Shown: positions 24,481-33,345 of the stretch, one piece after another
How the letters are laid out: each line of letters starts with the position of its first letter
Position numbering within the stretch: position 1 is the first letter of the stretch
DNA from: Bradyrhizobium erythrophlei
GTDB lineage: Bacteria; Pseudomonadota; Alphaproteobacteria; Rhizobiales; Xanthobacteraceae
Reading direction: 5' to 3'
Assembly: GCA_900129675.1 (NCBI GenBank)
Contig: FSRD01000003.1
Location: 558,001 to 622,000 of the forward strand
DNA: 64,000 bases
Notes under the pieces: generated by a model
The model's input: the letters and a program-made list of their open reading frames with translations, nothing else
What the model was told of the DNA's origin: nothing
Database searches by the model: none
Program-made: the position numbers and the translations under genes

Positions 24481-26103
24481 TCAGAACAGATGGTAGAACA
24501 CGAAGTACAGCGCGCCCGAGATGATCATCGCGGCCGGCAGGGTCAGGACCCAGGCCATGGCGATGTTGCGGATCGTCGACCATTGCAGCCCACTTCCGTT
24601 GGCCGCCATCGTGCCGGCGATGCCGGACGACAGCACGTGCGTGGTTGAAACCGGCAGTCCGTAGCCGTCGGCGGCTGCGATGGTCGCGGCCGCCGTGATT
24701 TCGGCGCAGGCGCCCTGCGCGTAGGTCAGGTGGGTCTTGCCGATCTTCTCGCCGACGGTGACGACGATGCGCTTCCAGCCGACCATGGTACCGAGGCCGA
24801 GCGCGATGGCGACGACGAACTTCACCCAGCCCGGAATGAACTTCGTAGCAGCGTCGAGCGAGCCCTTGTAGCTGTTGAGCGTGGCGACATCGGCGCTGGA
24901 GAGTTCGGCTTCCTTGTCCTTCATCAGGAAGCGGATGGCCTCGGAGACCAGGTACATGTCGTTGCGGGTGTTGCCGACGGTCTCCGCCGGGAATTTCGCC
25001 AGCGATCCATACTGGGTGACCTGGGTGCTGATGTCGCGCACCAGCACCGCCAGTGACGGGTAGGTGCCTTCATTGATCTGGTGCTGCGCGACATAGTTGG
25101 TCACGGCCGGCCGCGGGTTGCCGATGACGTTGTAACCGGCGGCCTTGCTCTCGATGACCTTGCTTGCGGTCGTCGAATTTTCCGTGAACTTTTCGATCTG
25201 GCTCGTGGGCATCGAGCGGTTGAGGGCATAGGCCGTCGGCACCGTACCGATCAGGATCAGCATGATCAGGCCCATGCCCTTCTGGCCGTCATTGGAGCCG
25301 TGGAAGAAGCTGACCAGCGTGCAGGTGAGGATCAGGATGCCCCGGATCCACCACGGCGGTGCCTGATCGCCCTTCGGCTCGCCGAACAGCGCCGGCGTCA
25401 CGCGCGCCAATATGGTCTTGAGAACGAAGAGCAGGATCGCCGCCAGGGCGAAGCCGAACAGCGGCGACAGCAGCAGCGCCTTGGCGATATTGCCGGCCTG
25501 CGACCAGTCCACGCCGGAAGTGCCGTCGCGGCCGCGCAACAGCGCGTTGGTGATGCCGACACCCATGATCGATCCGATCAGGGTGTGCGAACTCGATGCC
25601 GGCAGCCCGAGATACCAGGTGCCCACGTTCCAGATGATGGCGGAGATCAGCAGCGCGAACACCATGGCGAAACCCGCGCTGCTGCCGACCTGCAGGATCA
25701 GTTCGACCGGGAGCAACGACACGATGCCGAAGGCGACGGCGCCACTGGAAAGCAGCACGCCGAACAGGTTGAACATGCCCGACCAGACCACGGCAATGTG
25801 CGCGGGCATCGCGCGGGTATAGATGACGGTGGCGACCGCATTGGCGGTGTCGTGAAAGCCGTTGACGAACTCGAAGCCGAGCGCGATCAGCAAGGCGACG
25901 AAGAGCAGGATATAGGGCATGTAGGAGGTGACCCGCGTGCCGGTTGCATCGATGTCGGAATAGATGCTGTAGGCAACGAACAGCAGGGCGGCCGCGACCA
26001 CCCCCATGTAAATAATGCCGGTCAGTGGATGAAAGCCTTTGTCGAGATCCGGACCCTTCCGCAATGCGGGTTCGATCGAACCGGGTAATGTCATATCGCT
26101 CAT
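24481..26103 (-). CDS. pit: Inorganic phosphate transporter, Pit family
   Basis: The 540-residue inner-membrane protein has the two inverted PHO4 repeats. The first is FEFVNGFHDTANAVATVIYTRAM (about 75-97); the second is SAEITAAATIAAADGYGLPVSTTHVLSSGIAGTMAA near the C-terminus, with a TWYLGLPASSSHTLIGSIMG segment in between. A soluble insertion of about 150 residues interrupts the helices at roughly 295-445. Pit proteins take up phosphate, often as metal phosphate, with protons. ATG 26103 is chosen because GGAG lies eight bases upstream; a longer frame to 26355 has no support. Confidence 0.92.
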   Translation of the reverse strand: MSDMTLPGSIEPALRKGPDLDKGFHPLTGIIYMGVVAAALLFVAYSIYSDIDATGTRVTSYMPYILLFVALLIALGFEFVNGFHDTANAVATVIYTRAMPAHIAVVWSGMFNLFGVLLSSGAVAFGIVSLLPVELILQVGSSAGFAMVFALLISAIIWNVGTWYLGLPASSSHTLIGSIMGVGITNALLRGRDGTSGVDWSQAGNIAKALLLSPLFGFALAAILLFVLKTILARVTPALFGEPKGDQAPPWWIRGILILTCTLVSFFHGSNDGQKGMGLIMLILIGTVPTAYALNRSMPTSQIEKFTENSTTASKVIESKAAGYNVIGNPRPAVTNYVAQHQINEGTYPSLAVLVRDISTQVTQYGSLAKFPAETVGNTRNDMYLVSEAIRFLMKDKEAELSSADVATLNSYKGSLDAATKFIPGWVKFVVAIALGLGTMVGWKRIVVTVGEKIGKTHLTYAQGACAEITAAATIAAADGYGLPVSTTHVLSSGIAGTMAANGSGLQWSTIRNIAMAWVLTLPAAMIISGALYFVFYHLF

Positions 26104-26600
26104 TGCAATCTCCTGTCCCAATGCCTCCGATTTTGGCCGATGCATGTGACAGTTGATTGAAATGCCGGATCGGCTGTTCCCATCGTTGCCGCGGACGGAA
26201 ATGCGGGCGGGAACGCCAGTTCCCGGTGCAATGCAGCTGGCAGCCAACCGCTGCTGCGGACCACAATGTCGAACCGCGATGCTCGGAAAATGAACGCGGC
26301 GCTGACAGCCGCCATGGGCGCGACGCTGCGCAGGCCTTCGCCGGTAGCGATGCAAACGCCAAAGATTTTGGAAGGTGGGTAGGTCGCGCGCTGCACAGCA
26401 CTGGGGCTGTTCGTACCGTGCAGCGCGCCGACCTCATGGGAACGTCATGGCGTGAACAGGACGCCCCAATTTCCTGCCGACAATGCGATAATATCATCTA
26501 TCAATTAAAGGTTGTACATTTATTTGTCATTTTATCACCGCTTGTCACGAGAATTTTTGGTTCCCCCAGCCATTTGGGATGTTTATGCCGCGCGCTGCAA
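26104..26600. other. Intergenic gap between Pit and DUF4130 genes
   Basis: About 500 bases with no protein-like ORF. The stretch 26480-26570 is notably AT-rich. I looked for remains of the uracil-DNA-glycosylase domain that often follows DUF4130 and found none in any leftward frame. Confidence 0.45.
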
Positions 26601-27269
26601 TTATCGCGGCAGTGCCGTTTTCAGCCGCGCCGGGTTGAAGATGTTGGCGTAAGTGCGCCGCCAGGTTTGCTCCAGCCGGTCTTCGCCCGGTACCTCGATC
26701 CCAGGCGTGATCGCGACAGCGTGGCCGTCCCAATGGGCGCAGAGATCCGGGGTCAGGATCGACCACGGTATGTCGGCGAAGCGGCTGGCGAAGAATGGCG
26801 CGGTCGCTTCGACGATGTGATACTCCGGCTCGAACCAGGCGACGTAGTGCGATTTTTGCTCGCGGCCGATTTCGCGGAAACGGACCGAGGCACGCATCCT
26901 GTGCTGGTCCCGATGCACGGCTTTCGCCATTGCAAGAACGCGTGAGACATCGGGATCATCAGCGACGCCGAGCAGATCGTGATGGCCGCGCAGCCGCCAC
27001 AGCAGGCGATACAGAATGGCAAAGCGCAGGGGATCGCGGTGCAGGATCGCCGATTGCGCCAGCACGACGAACTTTGCGGGTACACTGATGGCATTGCTCG
27101 GTGTTTCGAGTGGCGCGGCGGACGGTCCGACCGGTTCGGGCCCATTGTTGCCGACGCGCCATGTCACCGCCGACGGCTGCACTTCATGCAGTGCCAGCGT
27201 CCGTGCCGCTTTCCGCCAGCCGTCGAAATCGGTTTCGCTGCCGAGGGTGATGGAGCGTTCATGTTCCAT
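26601..27269 (-). CDS. DUF4130 (TIGR03915-type) DNA-metabolism protein, C-terminally truncated
   Basis: The 222-residue protein matches DUF4130, found alone or fused ahead of the uracil-DNA-binding domain of UdgX and linked to a radical SAM DNA repair partner. Visible family features are RFAILYRLLWRLRG, VHRDQHRMRASVRF, YVAWFEPEYHIVEATAPFFASRFADIPWSILTP and the final YANIFNPARL. It stops only five residues later, without the usual MPxxYWxxLPE segment or any glycosylase domain, so it appears truncated. ATG 27269 has an AAGGGA ribosome site. It is divergent from imuA and shares a LexA box with it, so it is probably SOS-induced. Confidence 0.75.
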   Translation of the reverse strand: MEHERSITLGSETDFDGWRKAARTLALHEVQPSAVTWRVGNNGPEPVGPSAAPLETPSNAISVPAKFVVLAQSAILHRDPLRFAILYRLLWRLRGHHDLLGVADDPDVSRVLAMAKAVHRDQHRMRASVRFREIGREQKSHYVAWFEPEYHIVEATAPFFASRFADIPWSILTPDLCAHWDGHAVAITPGIEVPGEDRLEQTWRRTYANIFNPARLKTALPR

Positions 27270-27351
27270 CCCAGAATCCCTTTGATTCTGCTCATGAATC
27301 GCCCGGCCATGAATCCCGATTGACTCCGCCGGTCCTGTTAGCTTTATATTA

Positions 27352-27366
27352 GAACATATCATGAAC
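27352..27366. promoter_or_regulatory. LexA (SOS) box between DUF4130 and imuA
   Basis: GAAC, seven bases, GAAC: an exact match to the alphaproteobacterial LexA operator (GAAC-N7-GAAC). It lies 66 bases before the imuA start and 83 bases before the DUF4130 start, in the shared divergent promoter, so LexA probably controls both directions. Confidence 0.88.
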
Positions 27367-27431
27367 AAATGAGCCAGCAGCGGGTTCATTCAACCAACCC
27401 GTAACGGCCCAAAATCTTAAGGGAGCGGCGC

Positions 27432-28262
27432 ATGAGCGGCGCACGCACGAACACGCTTGCGACTTTGCGAGGACGCATCGAGCGCATCGAGGCGCATGGC
27501 GATGCATACGCCCCCAACAAGGTGCCGCTCGGCCATGCCGGCGCCGATGCGACGCTGCGCGGCGGCCTTGCGCTGGCCGCGGTGCATGAAGTGTTTGCCG
27601 AGGGACATCAGAGCGCTGCGGCGACCGGCTTCATCGCAGGCCTTGCGGGGCGCATCACCGCGCGCCGGCCGCTGGTCTGGGTGCGGCAGGATTTTTCCGA
27701 CATCGAATCCGGGGCGCTGTCGATGAGCGGGTTTTCCGAACTCGGTCTCGACCCGCGTTGTCTCGTGACCGTGCGCGCGGCCGATGCCGACAGCGCGTTG
27801 CGGACCGCGGCCGATGCGCTGGCCTGCGATGCGCTGGGCCTTGTCGTGCTGGAAGTCTGGGGCGAGGCGCGGCAGCTCGATCTCGTCGCCAGCCGCAAGC
27901 TGACCCTGGCGGCGCAGGCCTCCGGCGTCACCGCGCTGCTGCTGCGGCTGGCGGCAACCCCTCAGCCTTCAACCGCGGAGACGCGATGGATCGTGCGCGC
28001 GGCGCATTCGCCGCCGGGCACGCCTTCAATGCCTGCGGCGCCCTCAATGCCTGCGGCGCCCTGGAGCACGTGGGGCGCGCCGGTGTTCGACGCGCAGCTC
28101 GTTCGTAACCGTCATGGCCCGGTTGGGCGGTGGATCATGGAATGGAAATGTGATGAGTGCCTTTTCTCTGAATCGGCGGCGTATCCTCAGCCTGTGGCTG
28201 CCGCGCCTGCCCATCGACCGCATCAAGCGCGTGATGGGGAGTTGCAGCGCCGAGCTGGATAA
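27432..28262 (+). CDS. imuA: ImuA, SOS mutagenesis cassette protein
   Basis: The 276-residue protein is the RecA/SulA-like first member of the imuA-imuB-dnaE2 cassette, which performs damage-induced mutagenic translesion synthesis. The family-typical opening, with LRGGLALAAVHEVFAEG and then ARRPLVWVRQDF, is present. The Walker-type loop is degenerate, as is usual for ImuA. The tail holds a duplicated PSMPAA segment from an 18-base tandem repeat. Its 3' end overlaps the imuB start by 110 bases if the frame is used to its last codon. This is unusually long and may mean that an earlier stop was lost. Confidence 0.85.
   Translation: MSGARTNTLATLRGRIERIEAHGDAYAPNKVPLGHAGADATLRGGLALAAVHEVFAEGHQSAAATGFIAGLAGRITARRPLVWVRQDFSDIESGALSMSGFSELGLDPRCLVTVRAADADSALRTAADALACDALGLVVLEVWGEARQLDLVASRKLTLAAQASGVTALLLRLAATPQPSTAETRWIVRAAHSPPGTPSMPAAPSMPAAPWSTWGAPVFDAQLVRNRHGPVGRWIMEWKCDECLFSESAAYPQPVAAAPAHRPHQARDGELQRRAG
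28023..28058. repeat. 18-bp tandem duplication in imuA
   Basis: Two 18-base units (CCTTCAATGCCTGCGGCG and CCCTCAATGCCTGCGGCG) encode PSMPAA twice near the ImuA C-terminus. One base differs between units. Confidence 0.9.
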
Positions 28263-29745
28263 AACGCCCAGCGTCGTCGTCGCCAAGCAGAACAACGCGC
28301 TGCAGATCTACGCGCTCGATGACCTCGCGGCGCGTTGCGGCCTCGAGGTCGGGCTGCCGCTCGCCAATGCCCGCGCCATCTGTCCGGAACTGACGGTGTT
28401 CGATGCCGATGCGGCCGCCGACGCCAAAACGCTTGGTGACATCGCCGACTGGTGCGACCGCTTTACGCCGCTGGTGGCGCTCGATCCGCCCTACGGCCTG
28501 TTCCTGGACATCACCGGCTGCGCCCATCTGTTCGGCGGCGAACGCGCGCTGCTGCAGATCGTATCCGGCGCGCTGACGCGGCGCGGCTTTGCCGTCAGCG
28601 CGGGGATCGCCGGGACGTCGGTCTGCGCGCGCACGATGACGCGCCATGTGTCGGGAAAAATCATCGCCGACGGCGAGGAGGCCGATGCGGTCAGTCCATT
28701 GCCGGTTTCTGCGCTCGGCGCCGATGCGGCCATCACAAGCGGCCTGCGCCGCGCCGGCTTGAAGACCATCGGCGATGTCGCCGCGCGTGCGCGTCACGAA
28801 ATCACGGCCCGGTTCGGCGCAGGCTTCACGACGCTATTGGAGCAGGCGCTGGGGCAGGGCGATGCGCCGATCAGCCCCCGAAAGCCGCTGCCGGACTACA
28901 TCGTGGAAAAACGCTTCCCCGAACCGGTCGCCACCGAAGGCGTGATATCGGCGACGCTGTCCCGGCTGGCCGCGATGCTGGTCACGGCGATGGACCGGCA
29001 GGGCAAGGGCGCGCGGCGGCTGGAAGTGAGTTTCTTCCGCACCGACGGCGCGGTGCGCACGATCATGGTCGATACCGGACGTCCGGTGACCAGGCCTGAG
29101 GTGATCGACCGCCTGTTTCGCGAACGGCTCGATGCGCTCAACGATCCGCTCGATCCCGGTTTCGGCTTCGATCTCGTCAGGCTGTCCGCCAGCCGCACCG
29201 AAATCGTGGTGCAGCAGCAGCGCGATCTCGATGCCAATGTCCATGACAATGACGAACTGGCCGCGCTGATCGACCGCATCGCCGCGCGCATCGGTGGAAA
29301 ACGCGTAGTCGTGCACTTGCCGCAGGATACCCATATTCCGGAGCGCGCGGTGATGGCGATGCCGGCGCAGCATCATCTGGCCGCCGCGGGGCAGGCCGCA
29401 TGGCCTGATCGCACCGAAAGCGAGCCGCCGCTGCGGCCGTTGCGGCTGTTCGAAAAGCCGGAGCCGATCAAGGTGCCGTTCGCGACGGTGCCGGACGGGC
29501 CGCCGCACCATTTCACCTGGCGGCGGGTCACGCATGCGGTGGTGCGGGTGGAGGGGCCCGAGCGCATCGCCATGGAATGGTGGAAGCAGGACGGCAAGGC
29601 GCTGACGCGCGATTATTTTCGCGTCGAGGACGAAGCGGGCCTGCGCTTCTGGATCTTTCGCGACGGGCTCTATGAAAGCGAAGCTCGTGGCGCGGAGGAC
29701 AAGCCGGTTCCGGTCAACTGGTTCGTGCACGGGCTGTTCGCATGA
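28153..29745 (+). CDS. imuB: ImuB, Y-family polymerase-like protein
   Basis: The 530-residue protein has the Y-family fold but lacks the catalytic DxDxF/SxDE acidic residues; its N-terminus reads RILSLWLPRLPIDRIKR where a polymerase would have a DMDAFYASVE-like motif. Known ImuB proteins are inactive and bridge DnaE2 to the beta clamp. Palm/finger-like segments (ALQIYALDDLAARCGLEVG, PPYGLFLDITGCAHLFGGE) and a long C-terminal tail (PHHFTWRRVTHAVVRVEGPERI) match the family. ATG 28153 is used; an open extension to 28114 is not supported. Its stop overlaps the dnaE2 ATG as ATGA. Confidence 0.92.
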   Translation: MSAFSLNRRRILSLWLPRLPIDRIKRVMGSCSAELDKTPSVVVAKQNNALQIYALDDLAARCGLEVGLPLANARAICPELTVFDADAAADAKTLGDIADWCDRFTPLVALDPPYGLFLDITGCAHLFGGERALLQIVSGALTRRGFAVSAGIAGTSVCARTMTRHVSGKIIADGEEADAVSPLPVSALGADAAITSGLRRAGLKTIGDVAARARHEITARFGAGFTTLLEQALGQGDAPISPRKPLPDYIVEKRFPEPVATEGVISATLSRLAAMLVTAMDRQGKGARRLEVSFFRTDGAVRTIMVDTGRPVTRPEVIDRLFRERLDALNDPLDPGFGFDLVRLSASRTEIVVQQQRDLDANVHDNDELAALIDRIAARIGGKRVVVHLPQDTHIPERAVMAMPAQHHLAAAGQAAWPDRTESEPPLRPLRLFEKPEPIKVPFATVPDGPPHHFTWRRVTHAVVRVEGPERIAMEWWKQDGKALTRDYFRVEDEAGLRFWIFRDGLYESEARGAEDKPVPVNWFVHGLFA

Positions 29746-32700
29746 CCGGCGTCGAACCAGCGCCTGGCTATGCCGAGATCGGCATCACCACGAATTTCTC
29801 GTTCCTGCGCGGCGGCTCGGATCCGCGCGCCTATGTGCATCAGGCAAGCAAGCTGCGCATTGCCGCGATCGGTATCGCCGATCACAACACGCTGGCCGGC
29901 GTGGTGCGCGCCTGGAAGGAGCTCGACAACCCGGCGGTCGAATACAAGCCAAAACTGCTGATCGGTTCGCGCCTCGTCTTTATCGACGGCACCCCGGACA
30001 TCCTGGTCTATCCGCGCGACCGCACAGCTTACGGCCTGCTGTGCCAGCTGCTCACGCGCGGCAAGCGCGGCGACGACATCCAGCGAATCGAGAAGGGCGA
30101 ATGCCATCTGAGACTCGATGACCTCCTGGAATTCGCCGCAGGCCAGCTTCTGGTTTTGGCCCTGCCGCATCGTTTCGACGCGGCTGAAGTCCTGAAGGTT
30201 CTGGACCGTTTGAAGGCTGGCCGCGCCGACGGCGTGTGGCTGGCCGCGAGCCTGCTCTATCGCGGCGACGACAAGCGCCGTTTGGCGCGGCTGCATCACA
30301 TCGCGATAAAAGCAAAAGTGCCGCTGCTCGCGACCAACGAGGTGCTGTATCACCACCCCGCGCGCCGCCCGCTGCAGGATGTGCTCACCTGCATCCGCGA
30401 GAAGACGACCATCGAGGCAATCGGCAAGCGGCTTGAAGCCAATGCCGAGCGCTATCTCAAGCCGGGCCACGAAATGGCGCGGCTGTTTCGCGATCTCCCG
30501 GACGCGATCGCGGAAACCACGCGCTTCGCCGGCCGCATCAATTTTTCGCTCGATCAGCTCAAATACCAGTATCCGGACGAGCCGGTGCCGCCGGGCAAGA
30601 CCGCGCAGCAGCATCTGGAAGATCTGACATGGCAAGGCGTGAAGCGGTATTTTGCCGGCCAGATCGACGAAAAGCTCCGCGCCACCCTGCGCAAGGAACT
30701 CGACCTCATCGCCGAGCTCAAATACGCGCATTATTTTCTCACCGTGCACGACATCGTGCATTATGCGCGCAGCCAGAACATCCTCTGCCAGGGTCGGGGA
30801 TCGGCGGCTAATTCCGCGGTCTGCTACGTGCTCGGCATCACCTCGGTCGATCCGACCAAGGTCGATTTGCTGTTCGAGCGGTTCATTTCCAAGGAACGGC
30901 TGGAGCCGCCCGACATCGACGTCGATTTCGAACATTCGCGGCGCGAGGAGGTGATGCAATATGTCTACCGCCGCTATGGCCGCCACCGCGCCGCGATCAT
31001 CGCCACCGTCATCCACTATCGTCCGCGCAGCGCGATCCGCGATGTCGGCAAGGCGCTGGGGCTGACGGAAGACGTTACCGCCGCACTGGCCGATACGGTG
31101 TGGGGAAGCTGGGGCAAGGGCCTCAACGAGATGCAGGTCAGGCAGGCCGGGCTGGACCCCAAAAATTCAATGATCGAACTCGCCGTCGAATTGGCCACCG
31201 AGCTGATCGAATTTCCCCGGCATCTGTCGCAGCATGTCGGCGGCTACGTGCTGACGCAAGATAGGCTCGACAGCTATGTGCCAATCGGCAATGCCGCGAT
31301 GGATGACCGCACCTTCATCGAATGGGACAAGGACGACGTCGACGCGCTGAACATGATGAAGGTCGACGTGCTGGCGCTGGGCATGCTGACCTGCATCCGC
31401 AAATGTTTTGATTTGATCGAGGGTCACAAGGGCCAACGCTGGGAGCTGGCGACGGTCCCGCAGGACGACGAGCCGGTCTACGACATGCTGTGCCGCGGTG
31501 AATCGCTTGGCGTGTTCCAGGTCGAAAGCCGCGCGCAGATGAACATGCTGCCGCGGCTGAAACCGCGGGTATTTTACGATCTCGTCATCGAGGTCGCGAT
31601 CGTGCGGCCCGGCCCGATCCAGGGCGACATGGTGCATCCCTATCTCAGGCGGCGGAACGGCATCGACAGGGTGAGCTACCCGTCGCCGTCGCCAGAGCAT
31701 GGCGACAAGGACGAATTGCGCCGCGTGCTGCACAAGACCCTCGGCGTGCCGCTGTTCCAGGAGCAGGCGATGCGGATCGCGATCGAGGCGGCCAAATTCA
31801 CCTCCGAGGAAGCCAACGGACTACGCCGTTCGATGGCGACCTTCCGCAATGTCGGCACCATCGGCAAATTCGAAGACAAGATGATCGGCAACATGATCGC
31901 GCGCGGCTACGATCCCGCATTCGCCAAGAACTGTTTCGAGCAGATCAAGGGTTTCGGCAGTTACGGCTTTCCGGAAAGCCACGCCGCGAGCTTTGCGCAA
32001 CTCGTCTACATCTCGTCATGGCTGAAACATTACCACCCCGATGCGTTCTGCTGCGGGCTGTTGAATTCGCAGCCGATGGGCTTTTATGCGCCGGCGCAGA
32101 TTGTCGGCGATGCCCGCAAGAACGGCGTCGAGGTGCGCGAGATCGATGTGTCCTATAGTTTCGCGCAGAACACGCTGGAGGAAGGGGAGGGGAAATATTG
32201 CGCGGTGCGGCTCGGCTTCCGCCAGATCGACGGGTTTCACTGGGTCGATCCGGATGAGGAAGGGTTGAAGCGAAACTTGCTGTCATTCCGGGGCACGCGA
32301 AGCGTGAACTACGATGCGCAATTGCGCATCGGAGAATCTCGAGGTTCTCAGATGTGCAAGAGCACATCGGAGTTCGCTGCTCTCGCAGCGCCCCGGAACG
32401 ACGAGAGAGTAAACGACTGGGCCGACCGCATCGTTGCCGCGCGACAACGCCGCCGCTTCACCTCGCTGGAGGATTTCGCGCGCGACACCGGTTTGCCGAA
32501 ACGCGCGCTGATCCTGCTCGCGGATGCCGATGCGTTCCGCTCCATTGGGCTCGATCGCCGCGCAGCGCTGTGGGCGGTGCGGAGGCTGCCCGACGATTTG
32601 CCGCTGCCGCTGTTCGAAGCAGCCACCGCGCACGAGCAGCCGGACGAGAATGCAAAGCCATTGCCCGAGATGCCGCTGCCGGAGCAGGTGGTCGCCGACT

Positions 32701-33227
32701 ATCAGACCGTGCGGCTGTCGCTAAAAGGCCATCCGATGGAGTTTTTGCGGGAGATGTTCAGCAGGGAACGCGTCGTTGCCTGTCAGGACATCTGCCATCG
32801 CAACGACAAACGCCGCGTCCGCTGCGCCGGCGTGGTGCTGGTGCGGCAGCGTCCGGGCAGCGCCAAGGGCGTCGTGTTCATGACGCTGGAGGATGAAACC
32901 GGCATCGCCAACATCGTGGTGTGGCCGAAGGTGATGGAACAGTACCGCAAGGAAGTGATGGGCGCGCGGCTGATCCTGGTCGAGGGCTATATCCAGAGCA
33001 GTCCGGAGCAGGTGACGCATCTGGTCGCGCAGCGGATGTTCGATCGCTCGCACGATCTGATCGGGCTTGCCAACGACGCGCTCAGCCGCAAGCCTCCGGT
33101 ACCGGCCGGCCCCGCACTGATCGAGCCGCTCAACGACGACCGCCGCGACCATCCCGACACGCCGGCGCAAAAAATCCGCCACCCGCGCAACGTCCGCATC
33201 CTGCCGCCGTCGCGGGATTTTCATTGA
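29742..33227 (+). CDS. dnaE2: Error-prone DNA polymerase DnaE2
   Basis: The 1161-residue C-family polymerase performs mutagenic synthesis across damaged DNA with ImuA and ImuB. The N-terminal PHP domain has lost the usual metal-binding histidines (EIGITTNFSFLRGGSDP where active PHP domains carry HxH). The polymerase core is intact: CQGRGSAANS near residue 350, PPDIDVDFEHSRREE near 388, then GVFQVESRAQM and VRPGPIQGD. A C-terminal OB fold (VFMTLEDETGIANIVVWP) is present. Residues about 847-887 are encoded by a palindromic repeat inserted in frame. It is the last gene of the SOS cassette and overlaps imuB by four bases. Confidence 0.95.
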   Translation: MTGVEPAPGYAEIGITTNFSFLRGGSDPRAYVHQASKLRIAAIGIADHNTLAGVVRAWKELDNPAVEYKPKLLIGSRLVFIDGTPDILVYPRDRTAYGLLCQLLTRGKRGDDIQRIEKGECHLRLDDLLEFAAGQLLVLALPHRFDAAEVLKVLDRLKAGRADGVWLAASLLYRGDDKRRLARLHHIAIKAKVPLLATNEVLYHHPARRPLQDVLTCIREKTTIEAIGKRLEANAERYLKPGHEMARLFRDLPDAIAETTRFAGRINFSLDQLKYQYPDEPVPPGKTAQQHLEDLTWQGVKRYFAGQIDEKLRATLRKELDLIAELKYAHYFLTVHDIVHYARSQNILCQGRGSAANSAVCYVLGITSVDPTKVDLLFERFISKERLEPPDIDVDFEHSRREEVMQYVYRRYGRHRAAIIATVIHYRPRSAIRDVGKALGLTEDVTAALADTVWGSWGKGLNEMQVRQAGLDPKNSMIELAVELATELIEFPRHLSQHVGGYVLTQDRLDSYVPIGNAAMDDRTFIEWDKDDVDALNMMKVDVLALGMLTCIRKCFDLIEGHKGQRWELATVPQDDEPVYDMLCRGESLGVFQVESRAQMNMLPRLKPRVFYDLVIEVAIVRPGPIQGDMVHPYLRRRNGIDRVSYPSPSPEHGDKDELRRVLHKTLGVPLFQEQAMRIAIEAAKFTSEEANGLRRSMATFRNVGTIGKFEDKMIGNMIARGYDPAFAKNCFEQIKGFGSYGFPESHAASFAQLVYISSWLKHYHPDAFCCGLLNSQPMGFYAPAQIVGDARKNGVEVREIDVSYSFAQNTLEEGEGKYCAVRLGFRQIDGFHWVDPDEEGLKRNLLSFRGTRSVNYDAQLRIGESRGSQMCKSTSEFAALAAPRNDERVNDWADRIVAARQRRRFTSLEDFARDTGLPKRALILLADADAFRSIGLDRRAALWAVRRLPDDLPLPLFEAATAHEQPDENAKPLPEMPLPEQVVADYQTVRLSLKGHPMEFLREMFSRERVVACQDICHRNDKRRVRCAGVVLVRQRPGSAKGVVFMTLEDETGIANIVVWPKVMEQYRKEVMGARLILVEGYIQSSPEQVTHLVAQRMFDRSHDLIGLANDALSRKPPVPAGPALIEPLNDDRRDHPDTPAQKIRHPRNVRILPPSRDFH
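32282..32402. repeat. Palindromic repeat element inserted in frame within dnaE2
   Basis: The 121-base element begins GTCATTCCGGGGC and ends GCCCCGGAACGAC, an inverted repeat with one mismatch. It also contains a GATGCGCAATTGCGCATC palindrome near its left end. It resembles intergenic repeats of Bradyrhizobium yet lies inside the dnaE2 reading frame with no stop. It encodes a stretch (SFRGTRSVNYDAQLRIGESR and onward) unlike the rest of the polymerase. Confidence 0.85.
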
Positions 33228-33345
33228 GGCAATCGTGCCCGGCCGCGAAAAACCGCCCTTGCGGCTTTCTGAGAATCCAATCTGTTGCTATCGTCTGGTA
33301 TTCCGGCACCTAGTCCGGAGGAAAACAAACTTTTGGGAGGAATGA

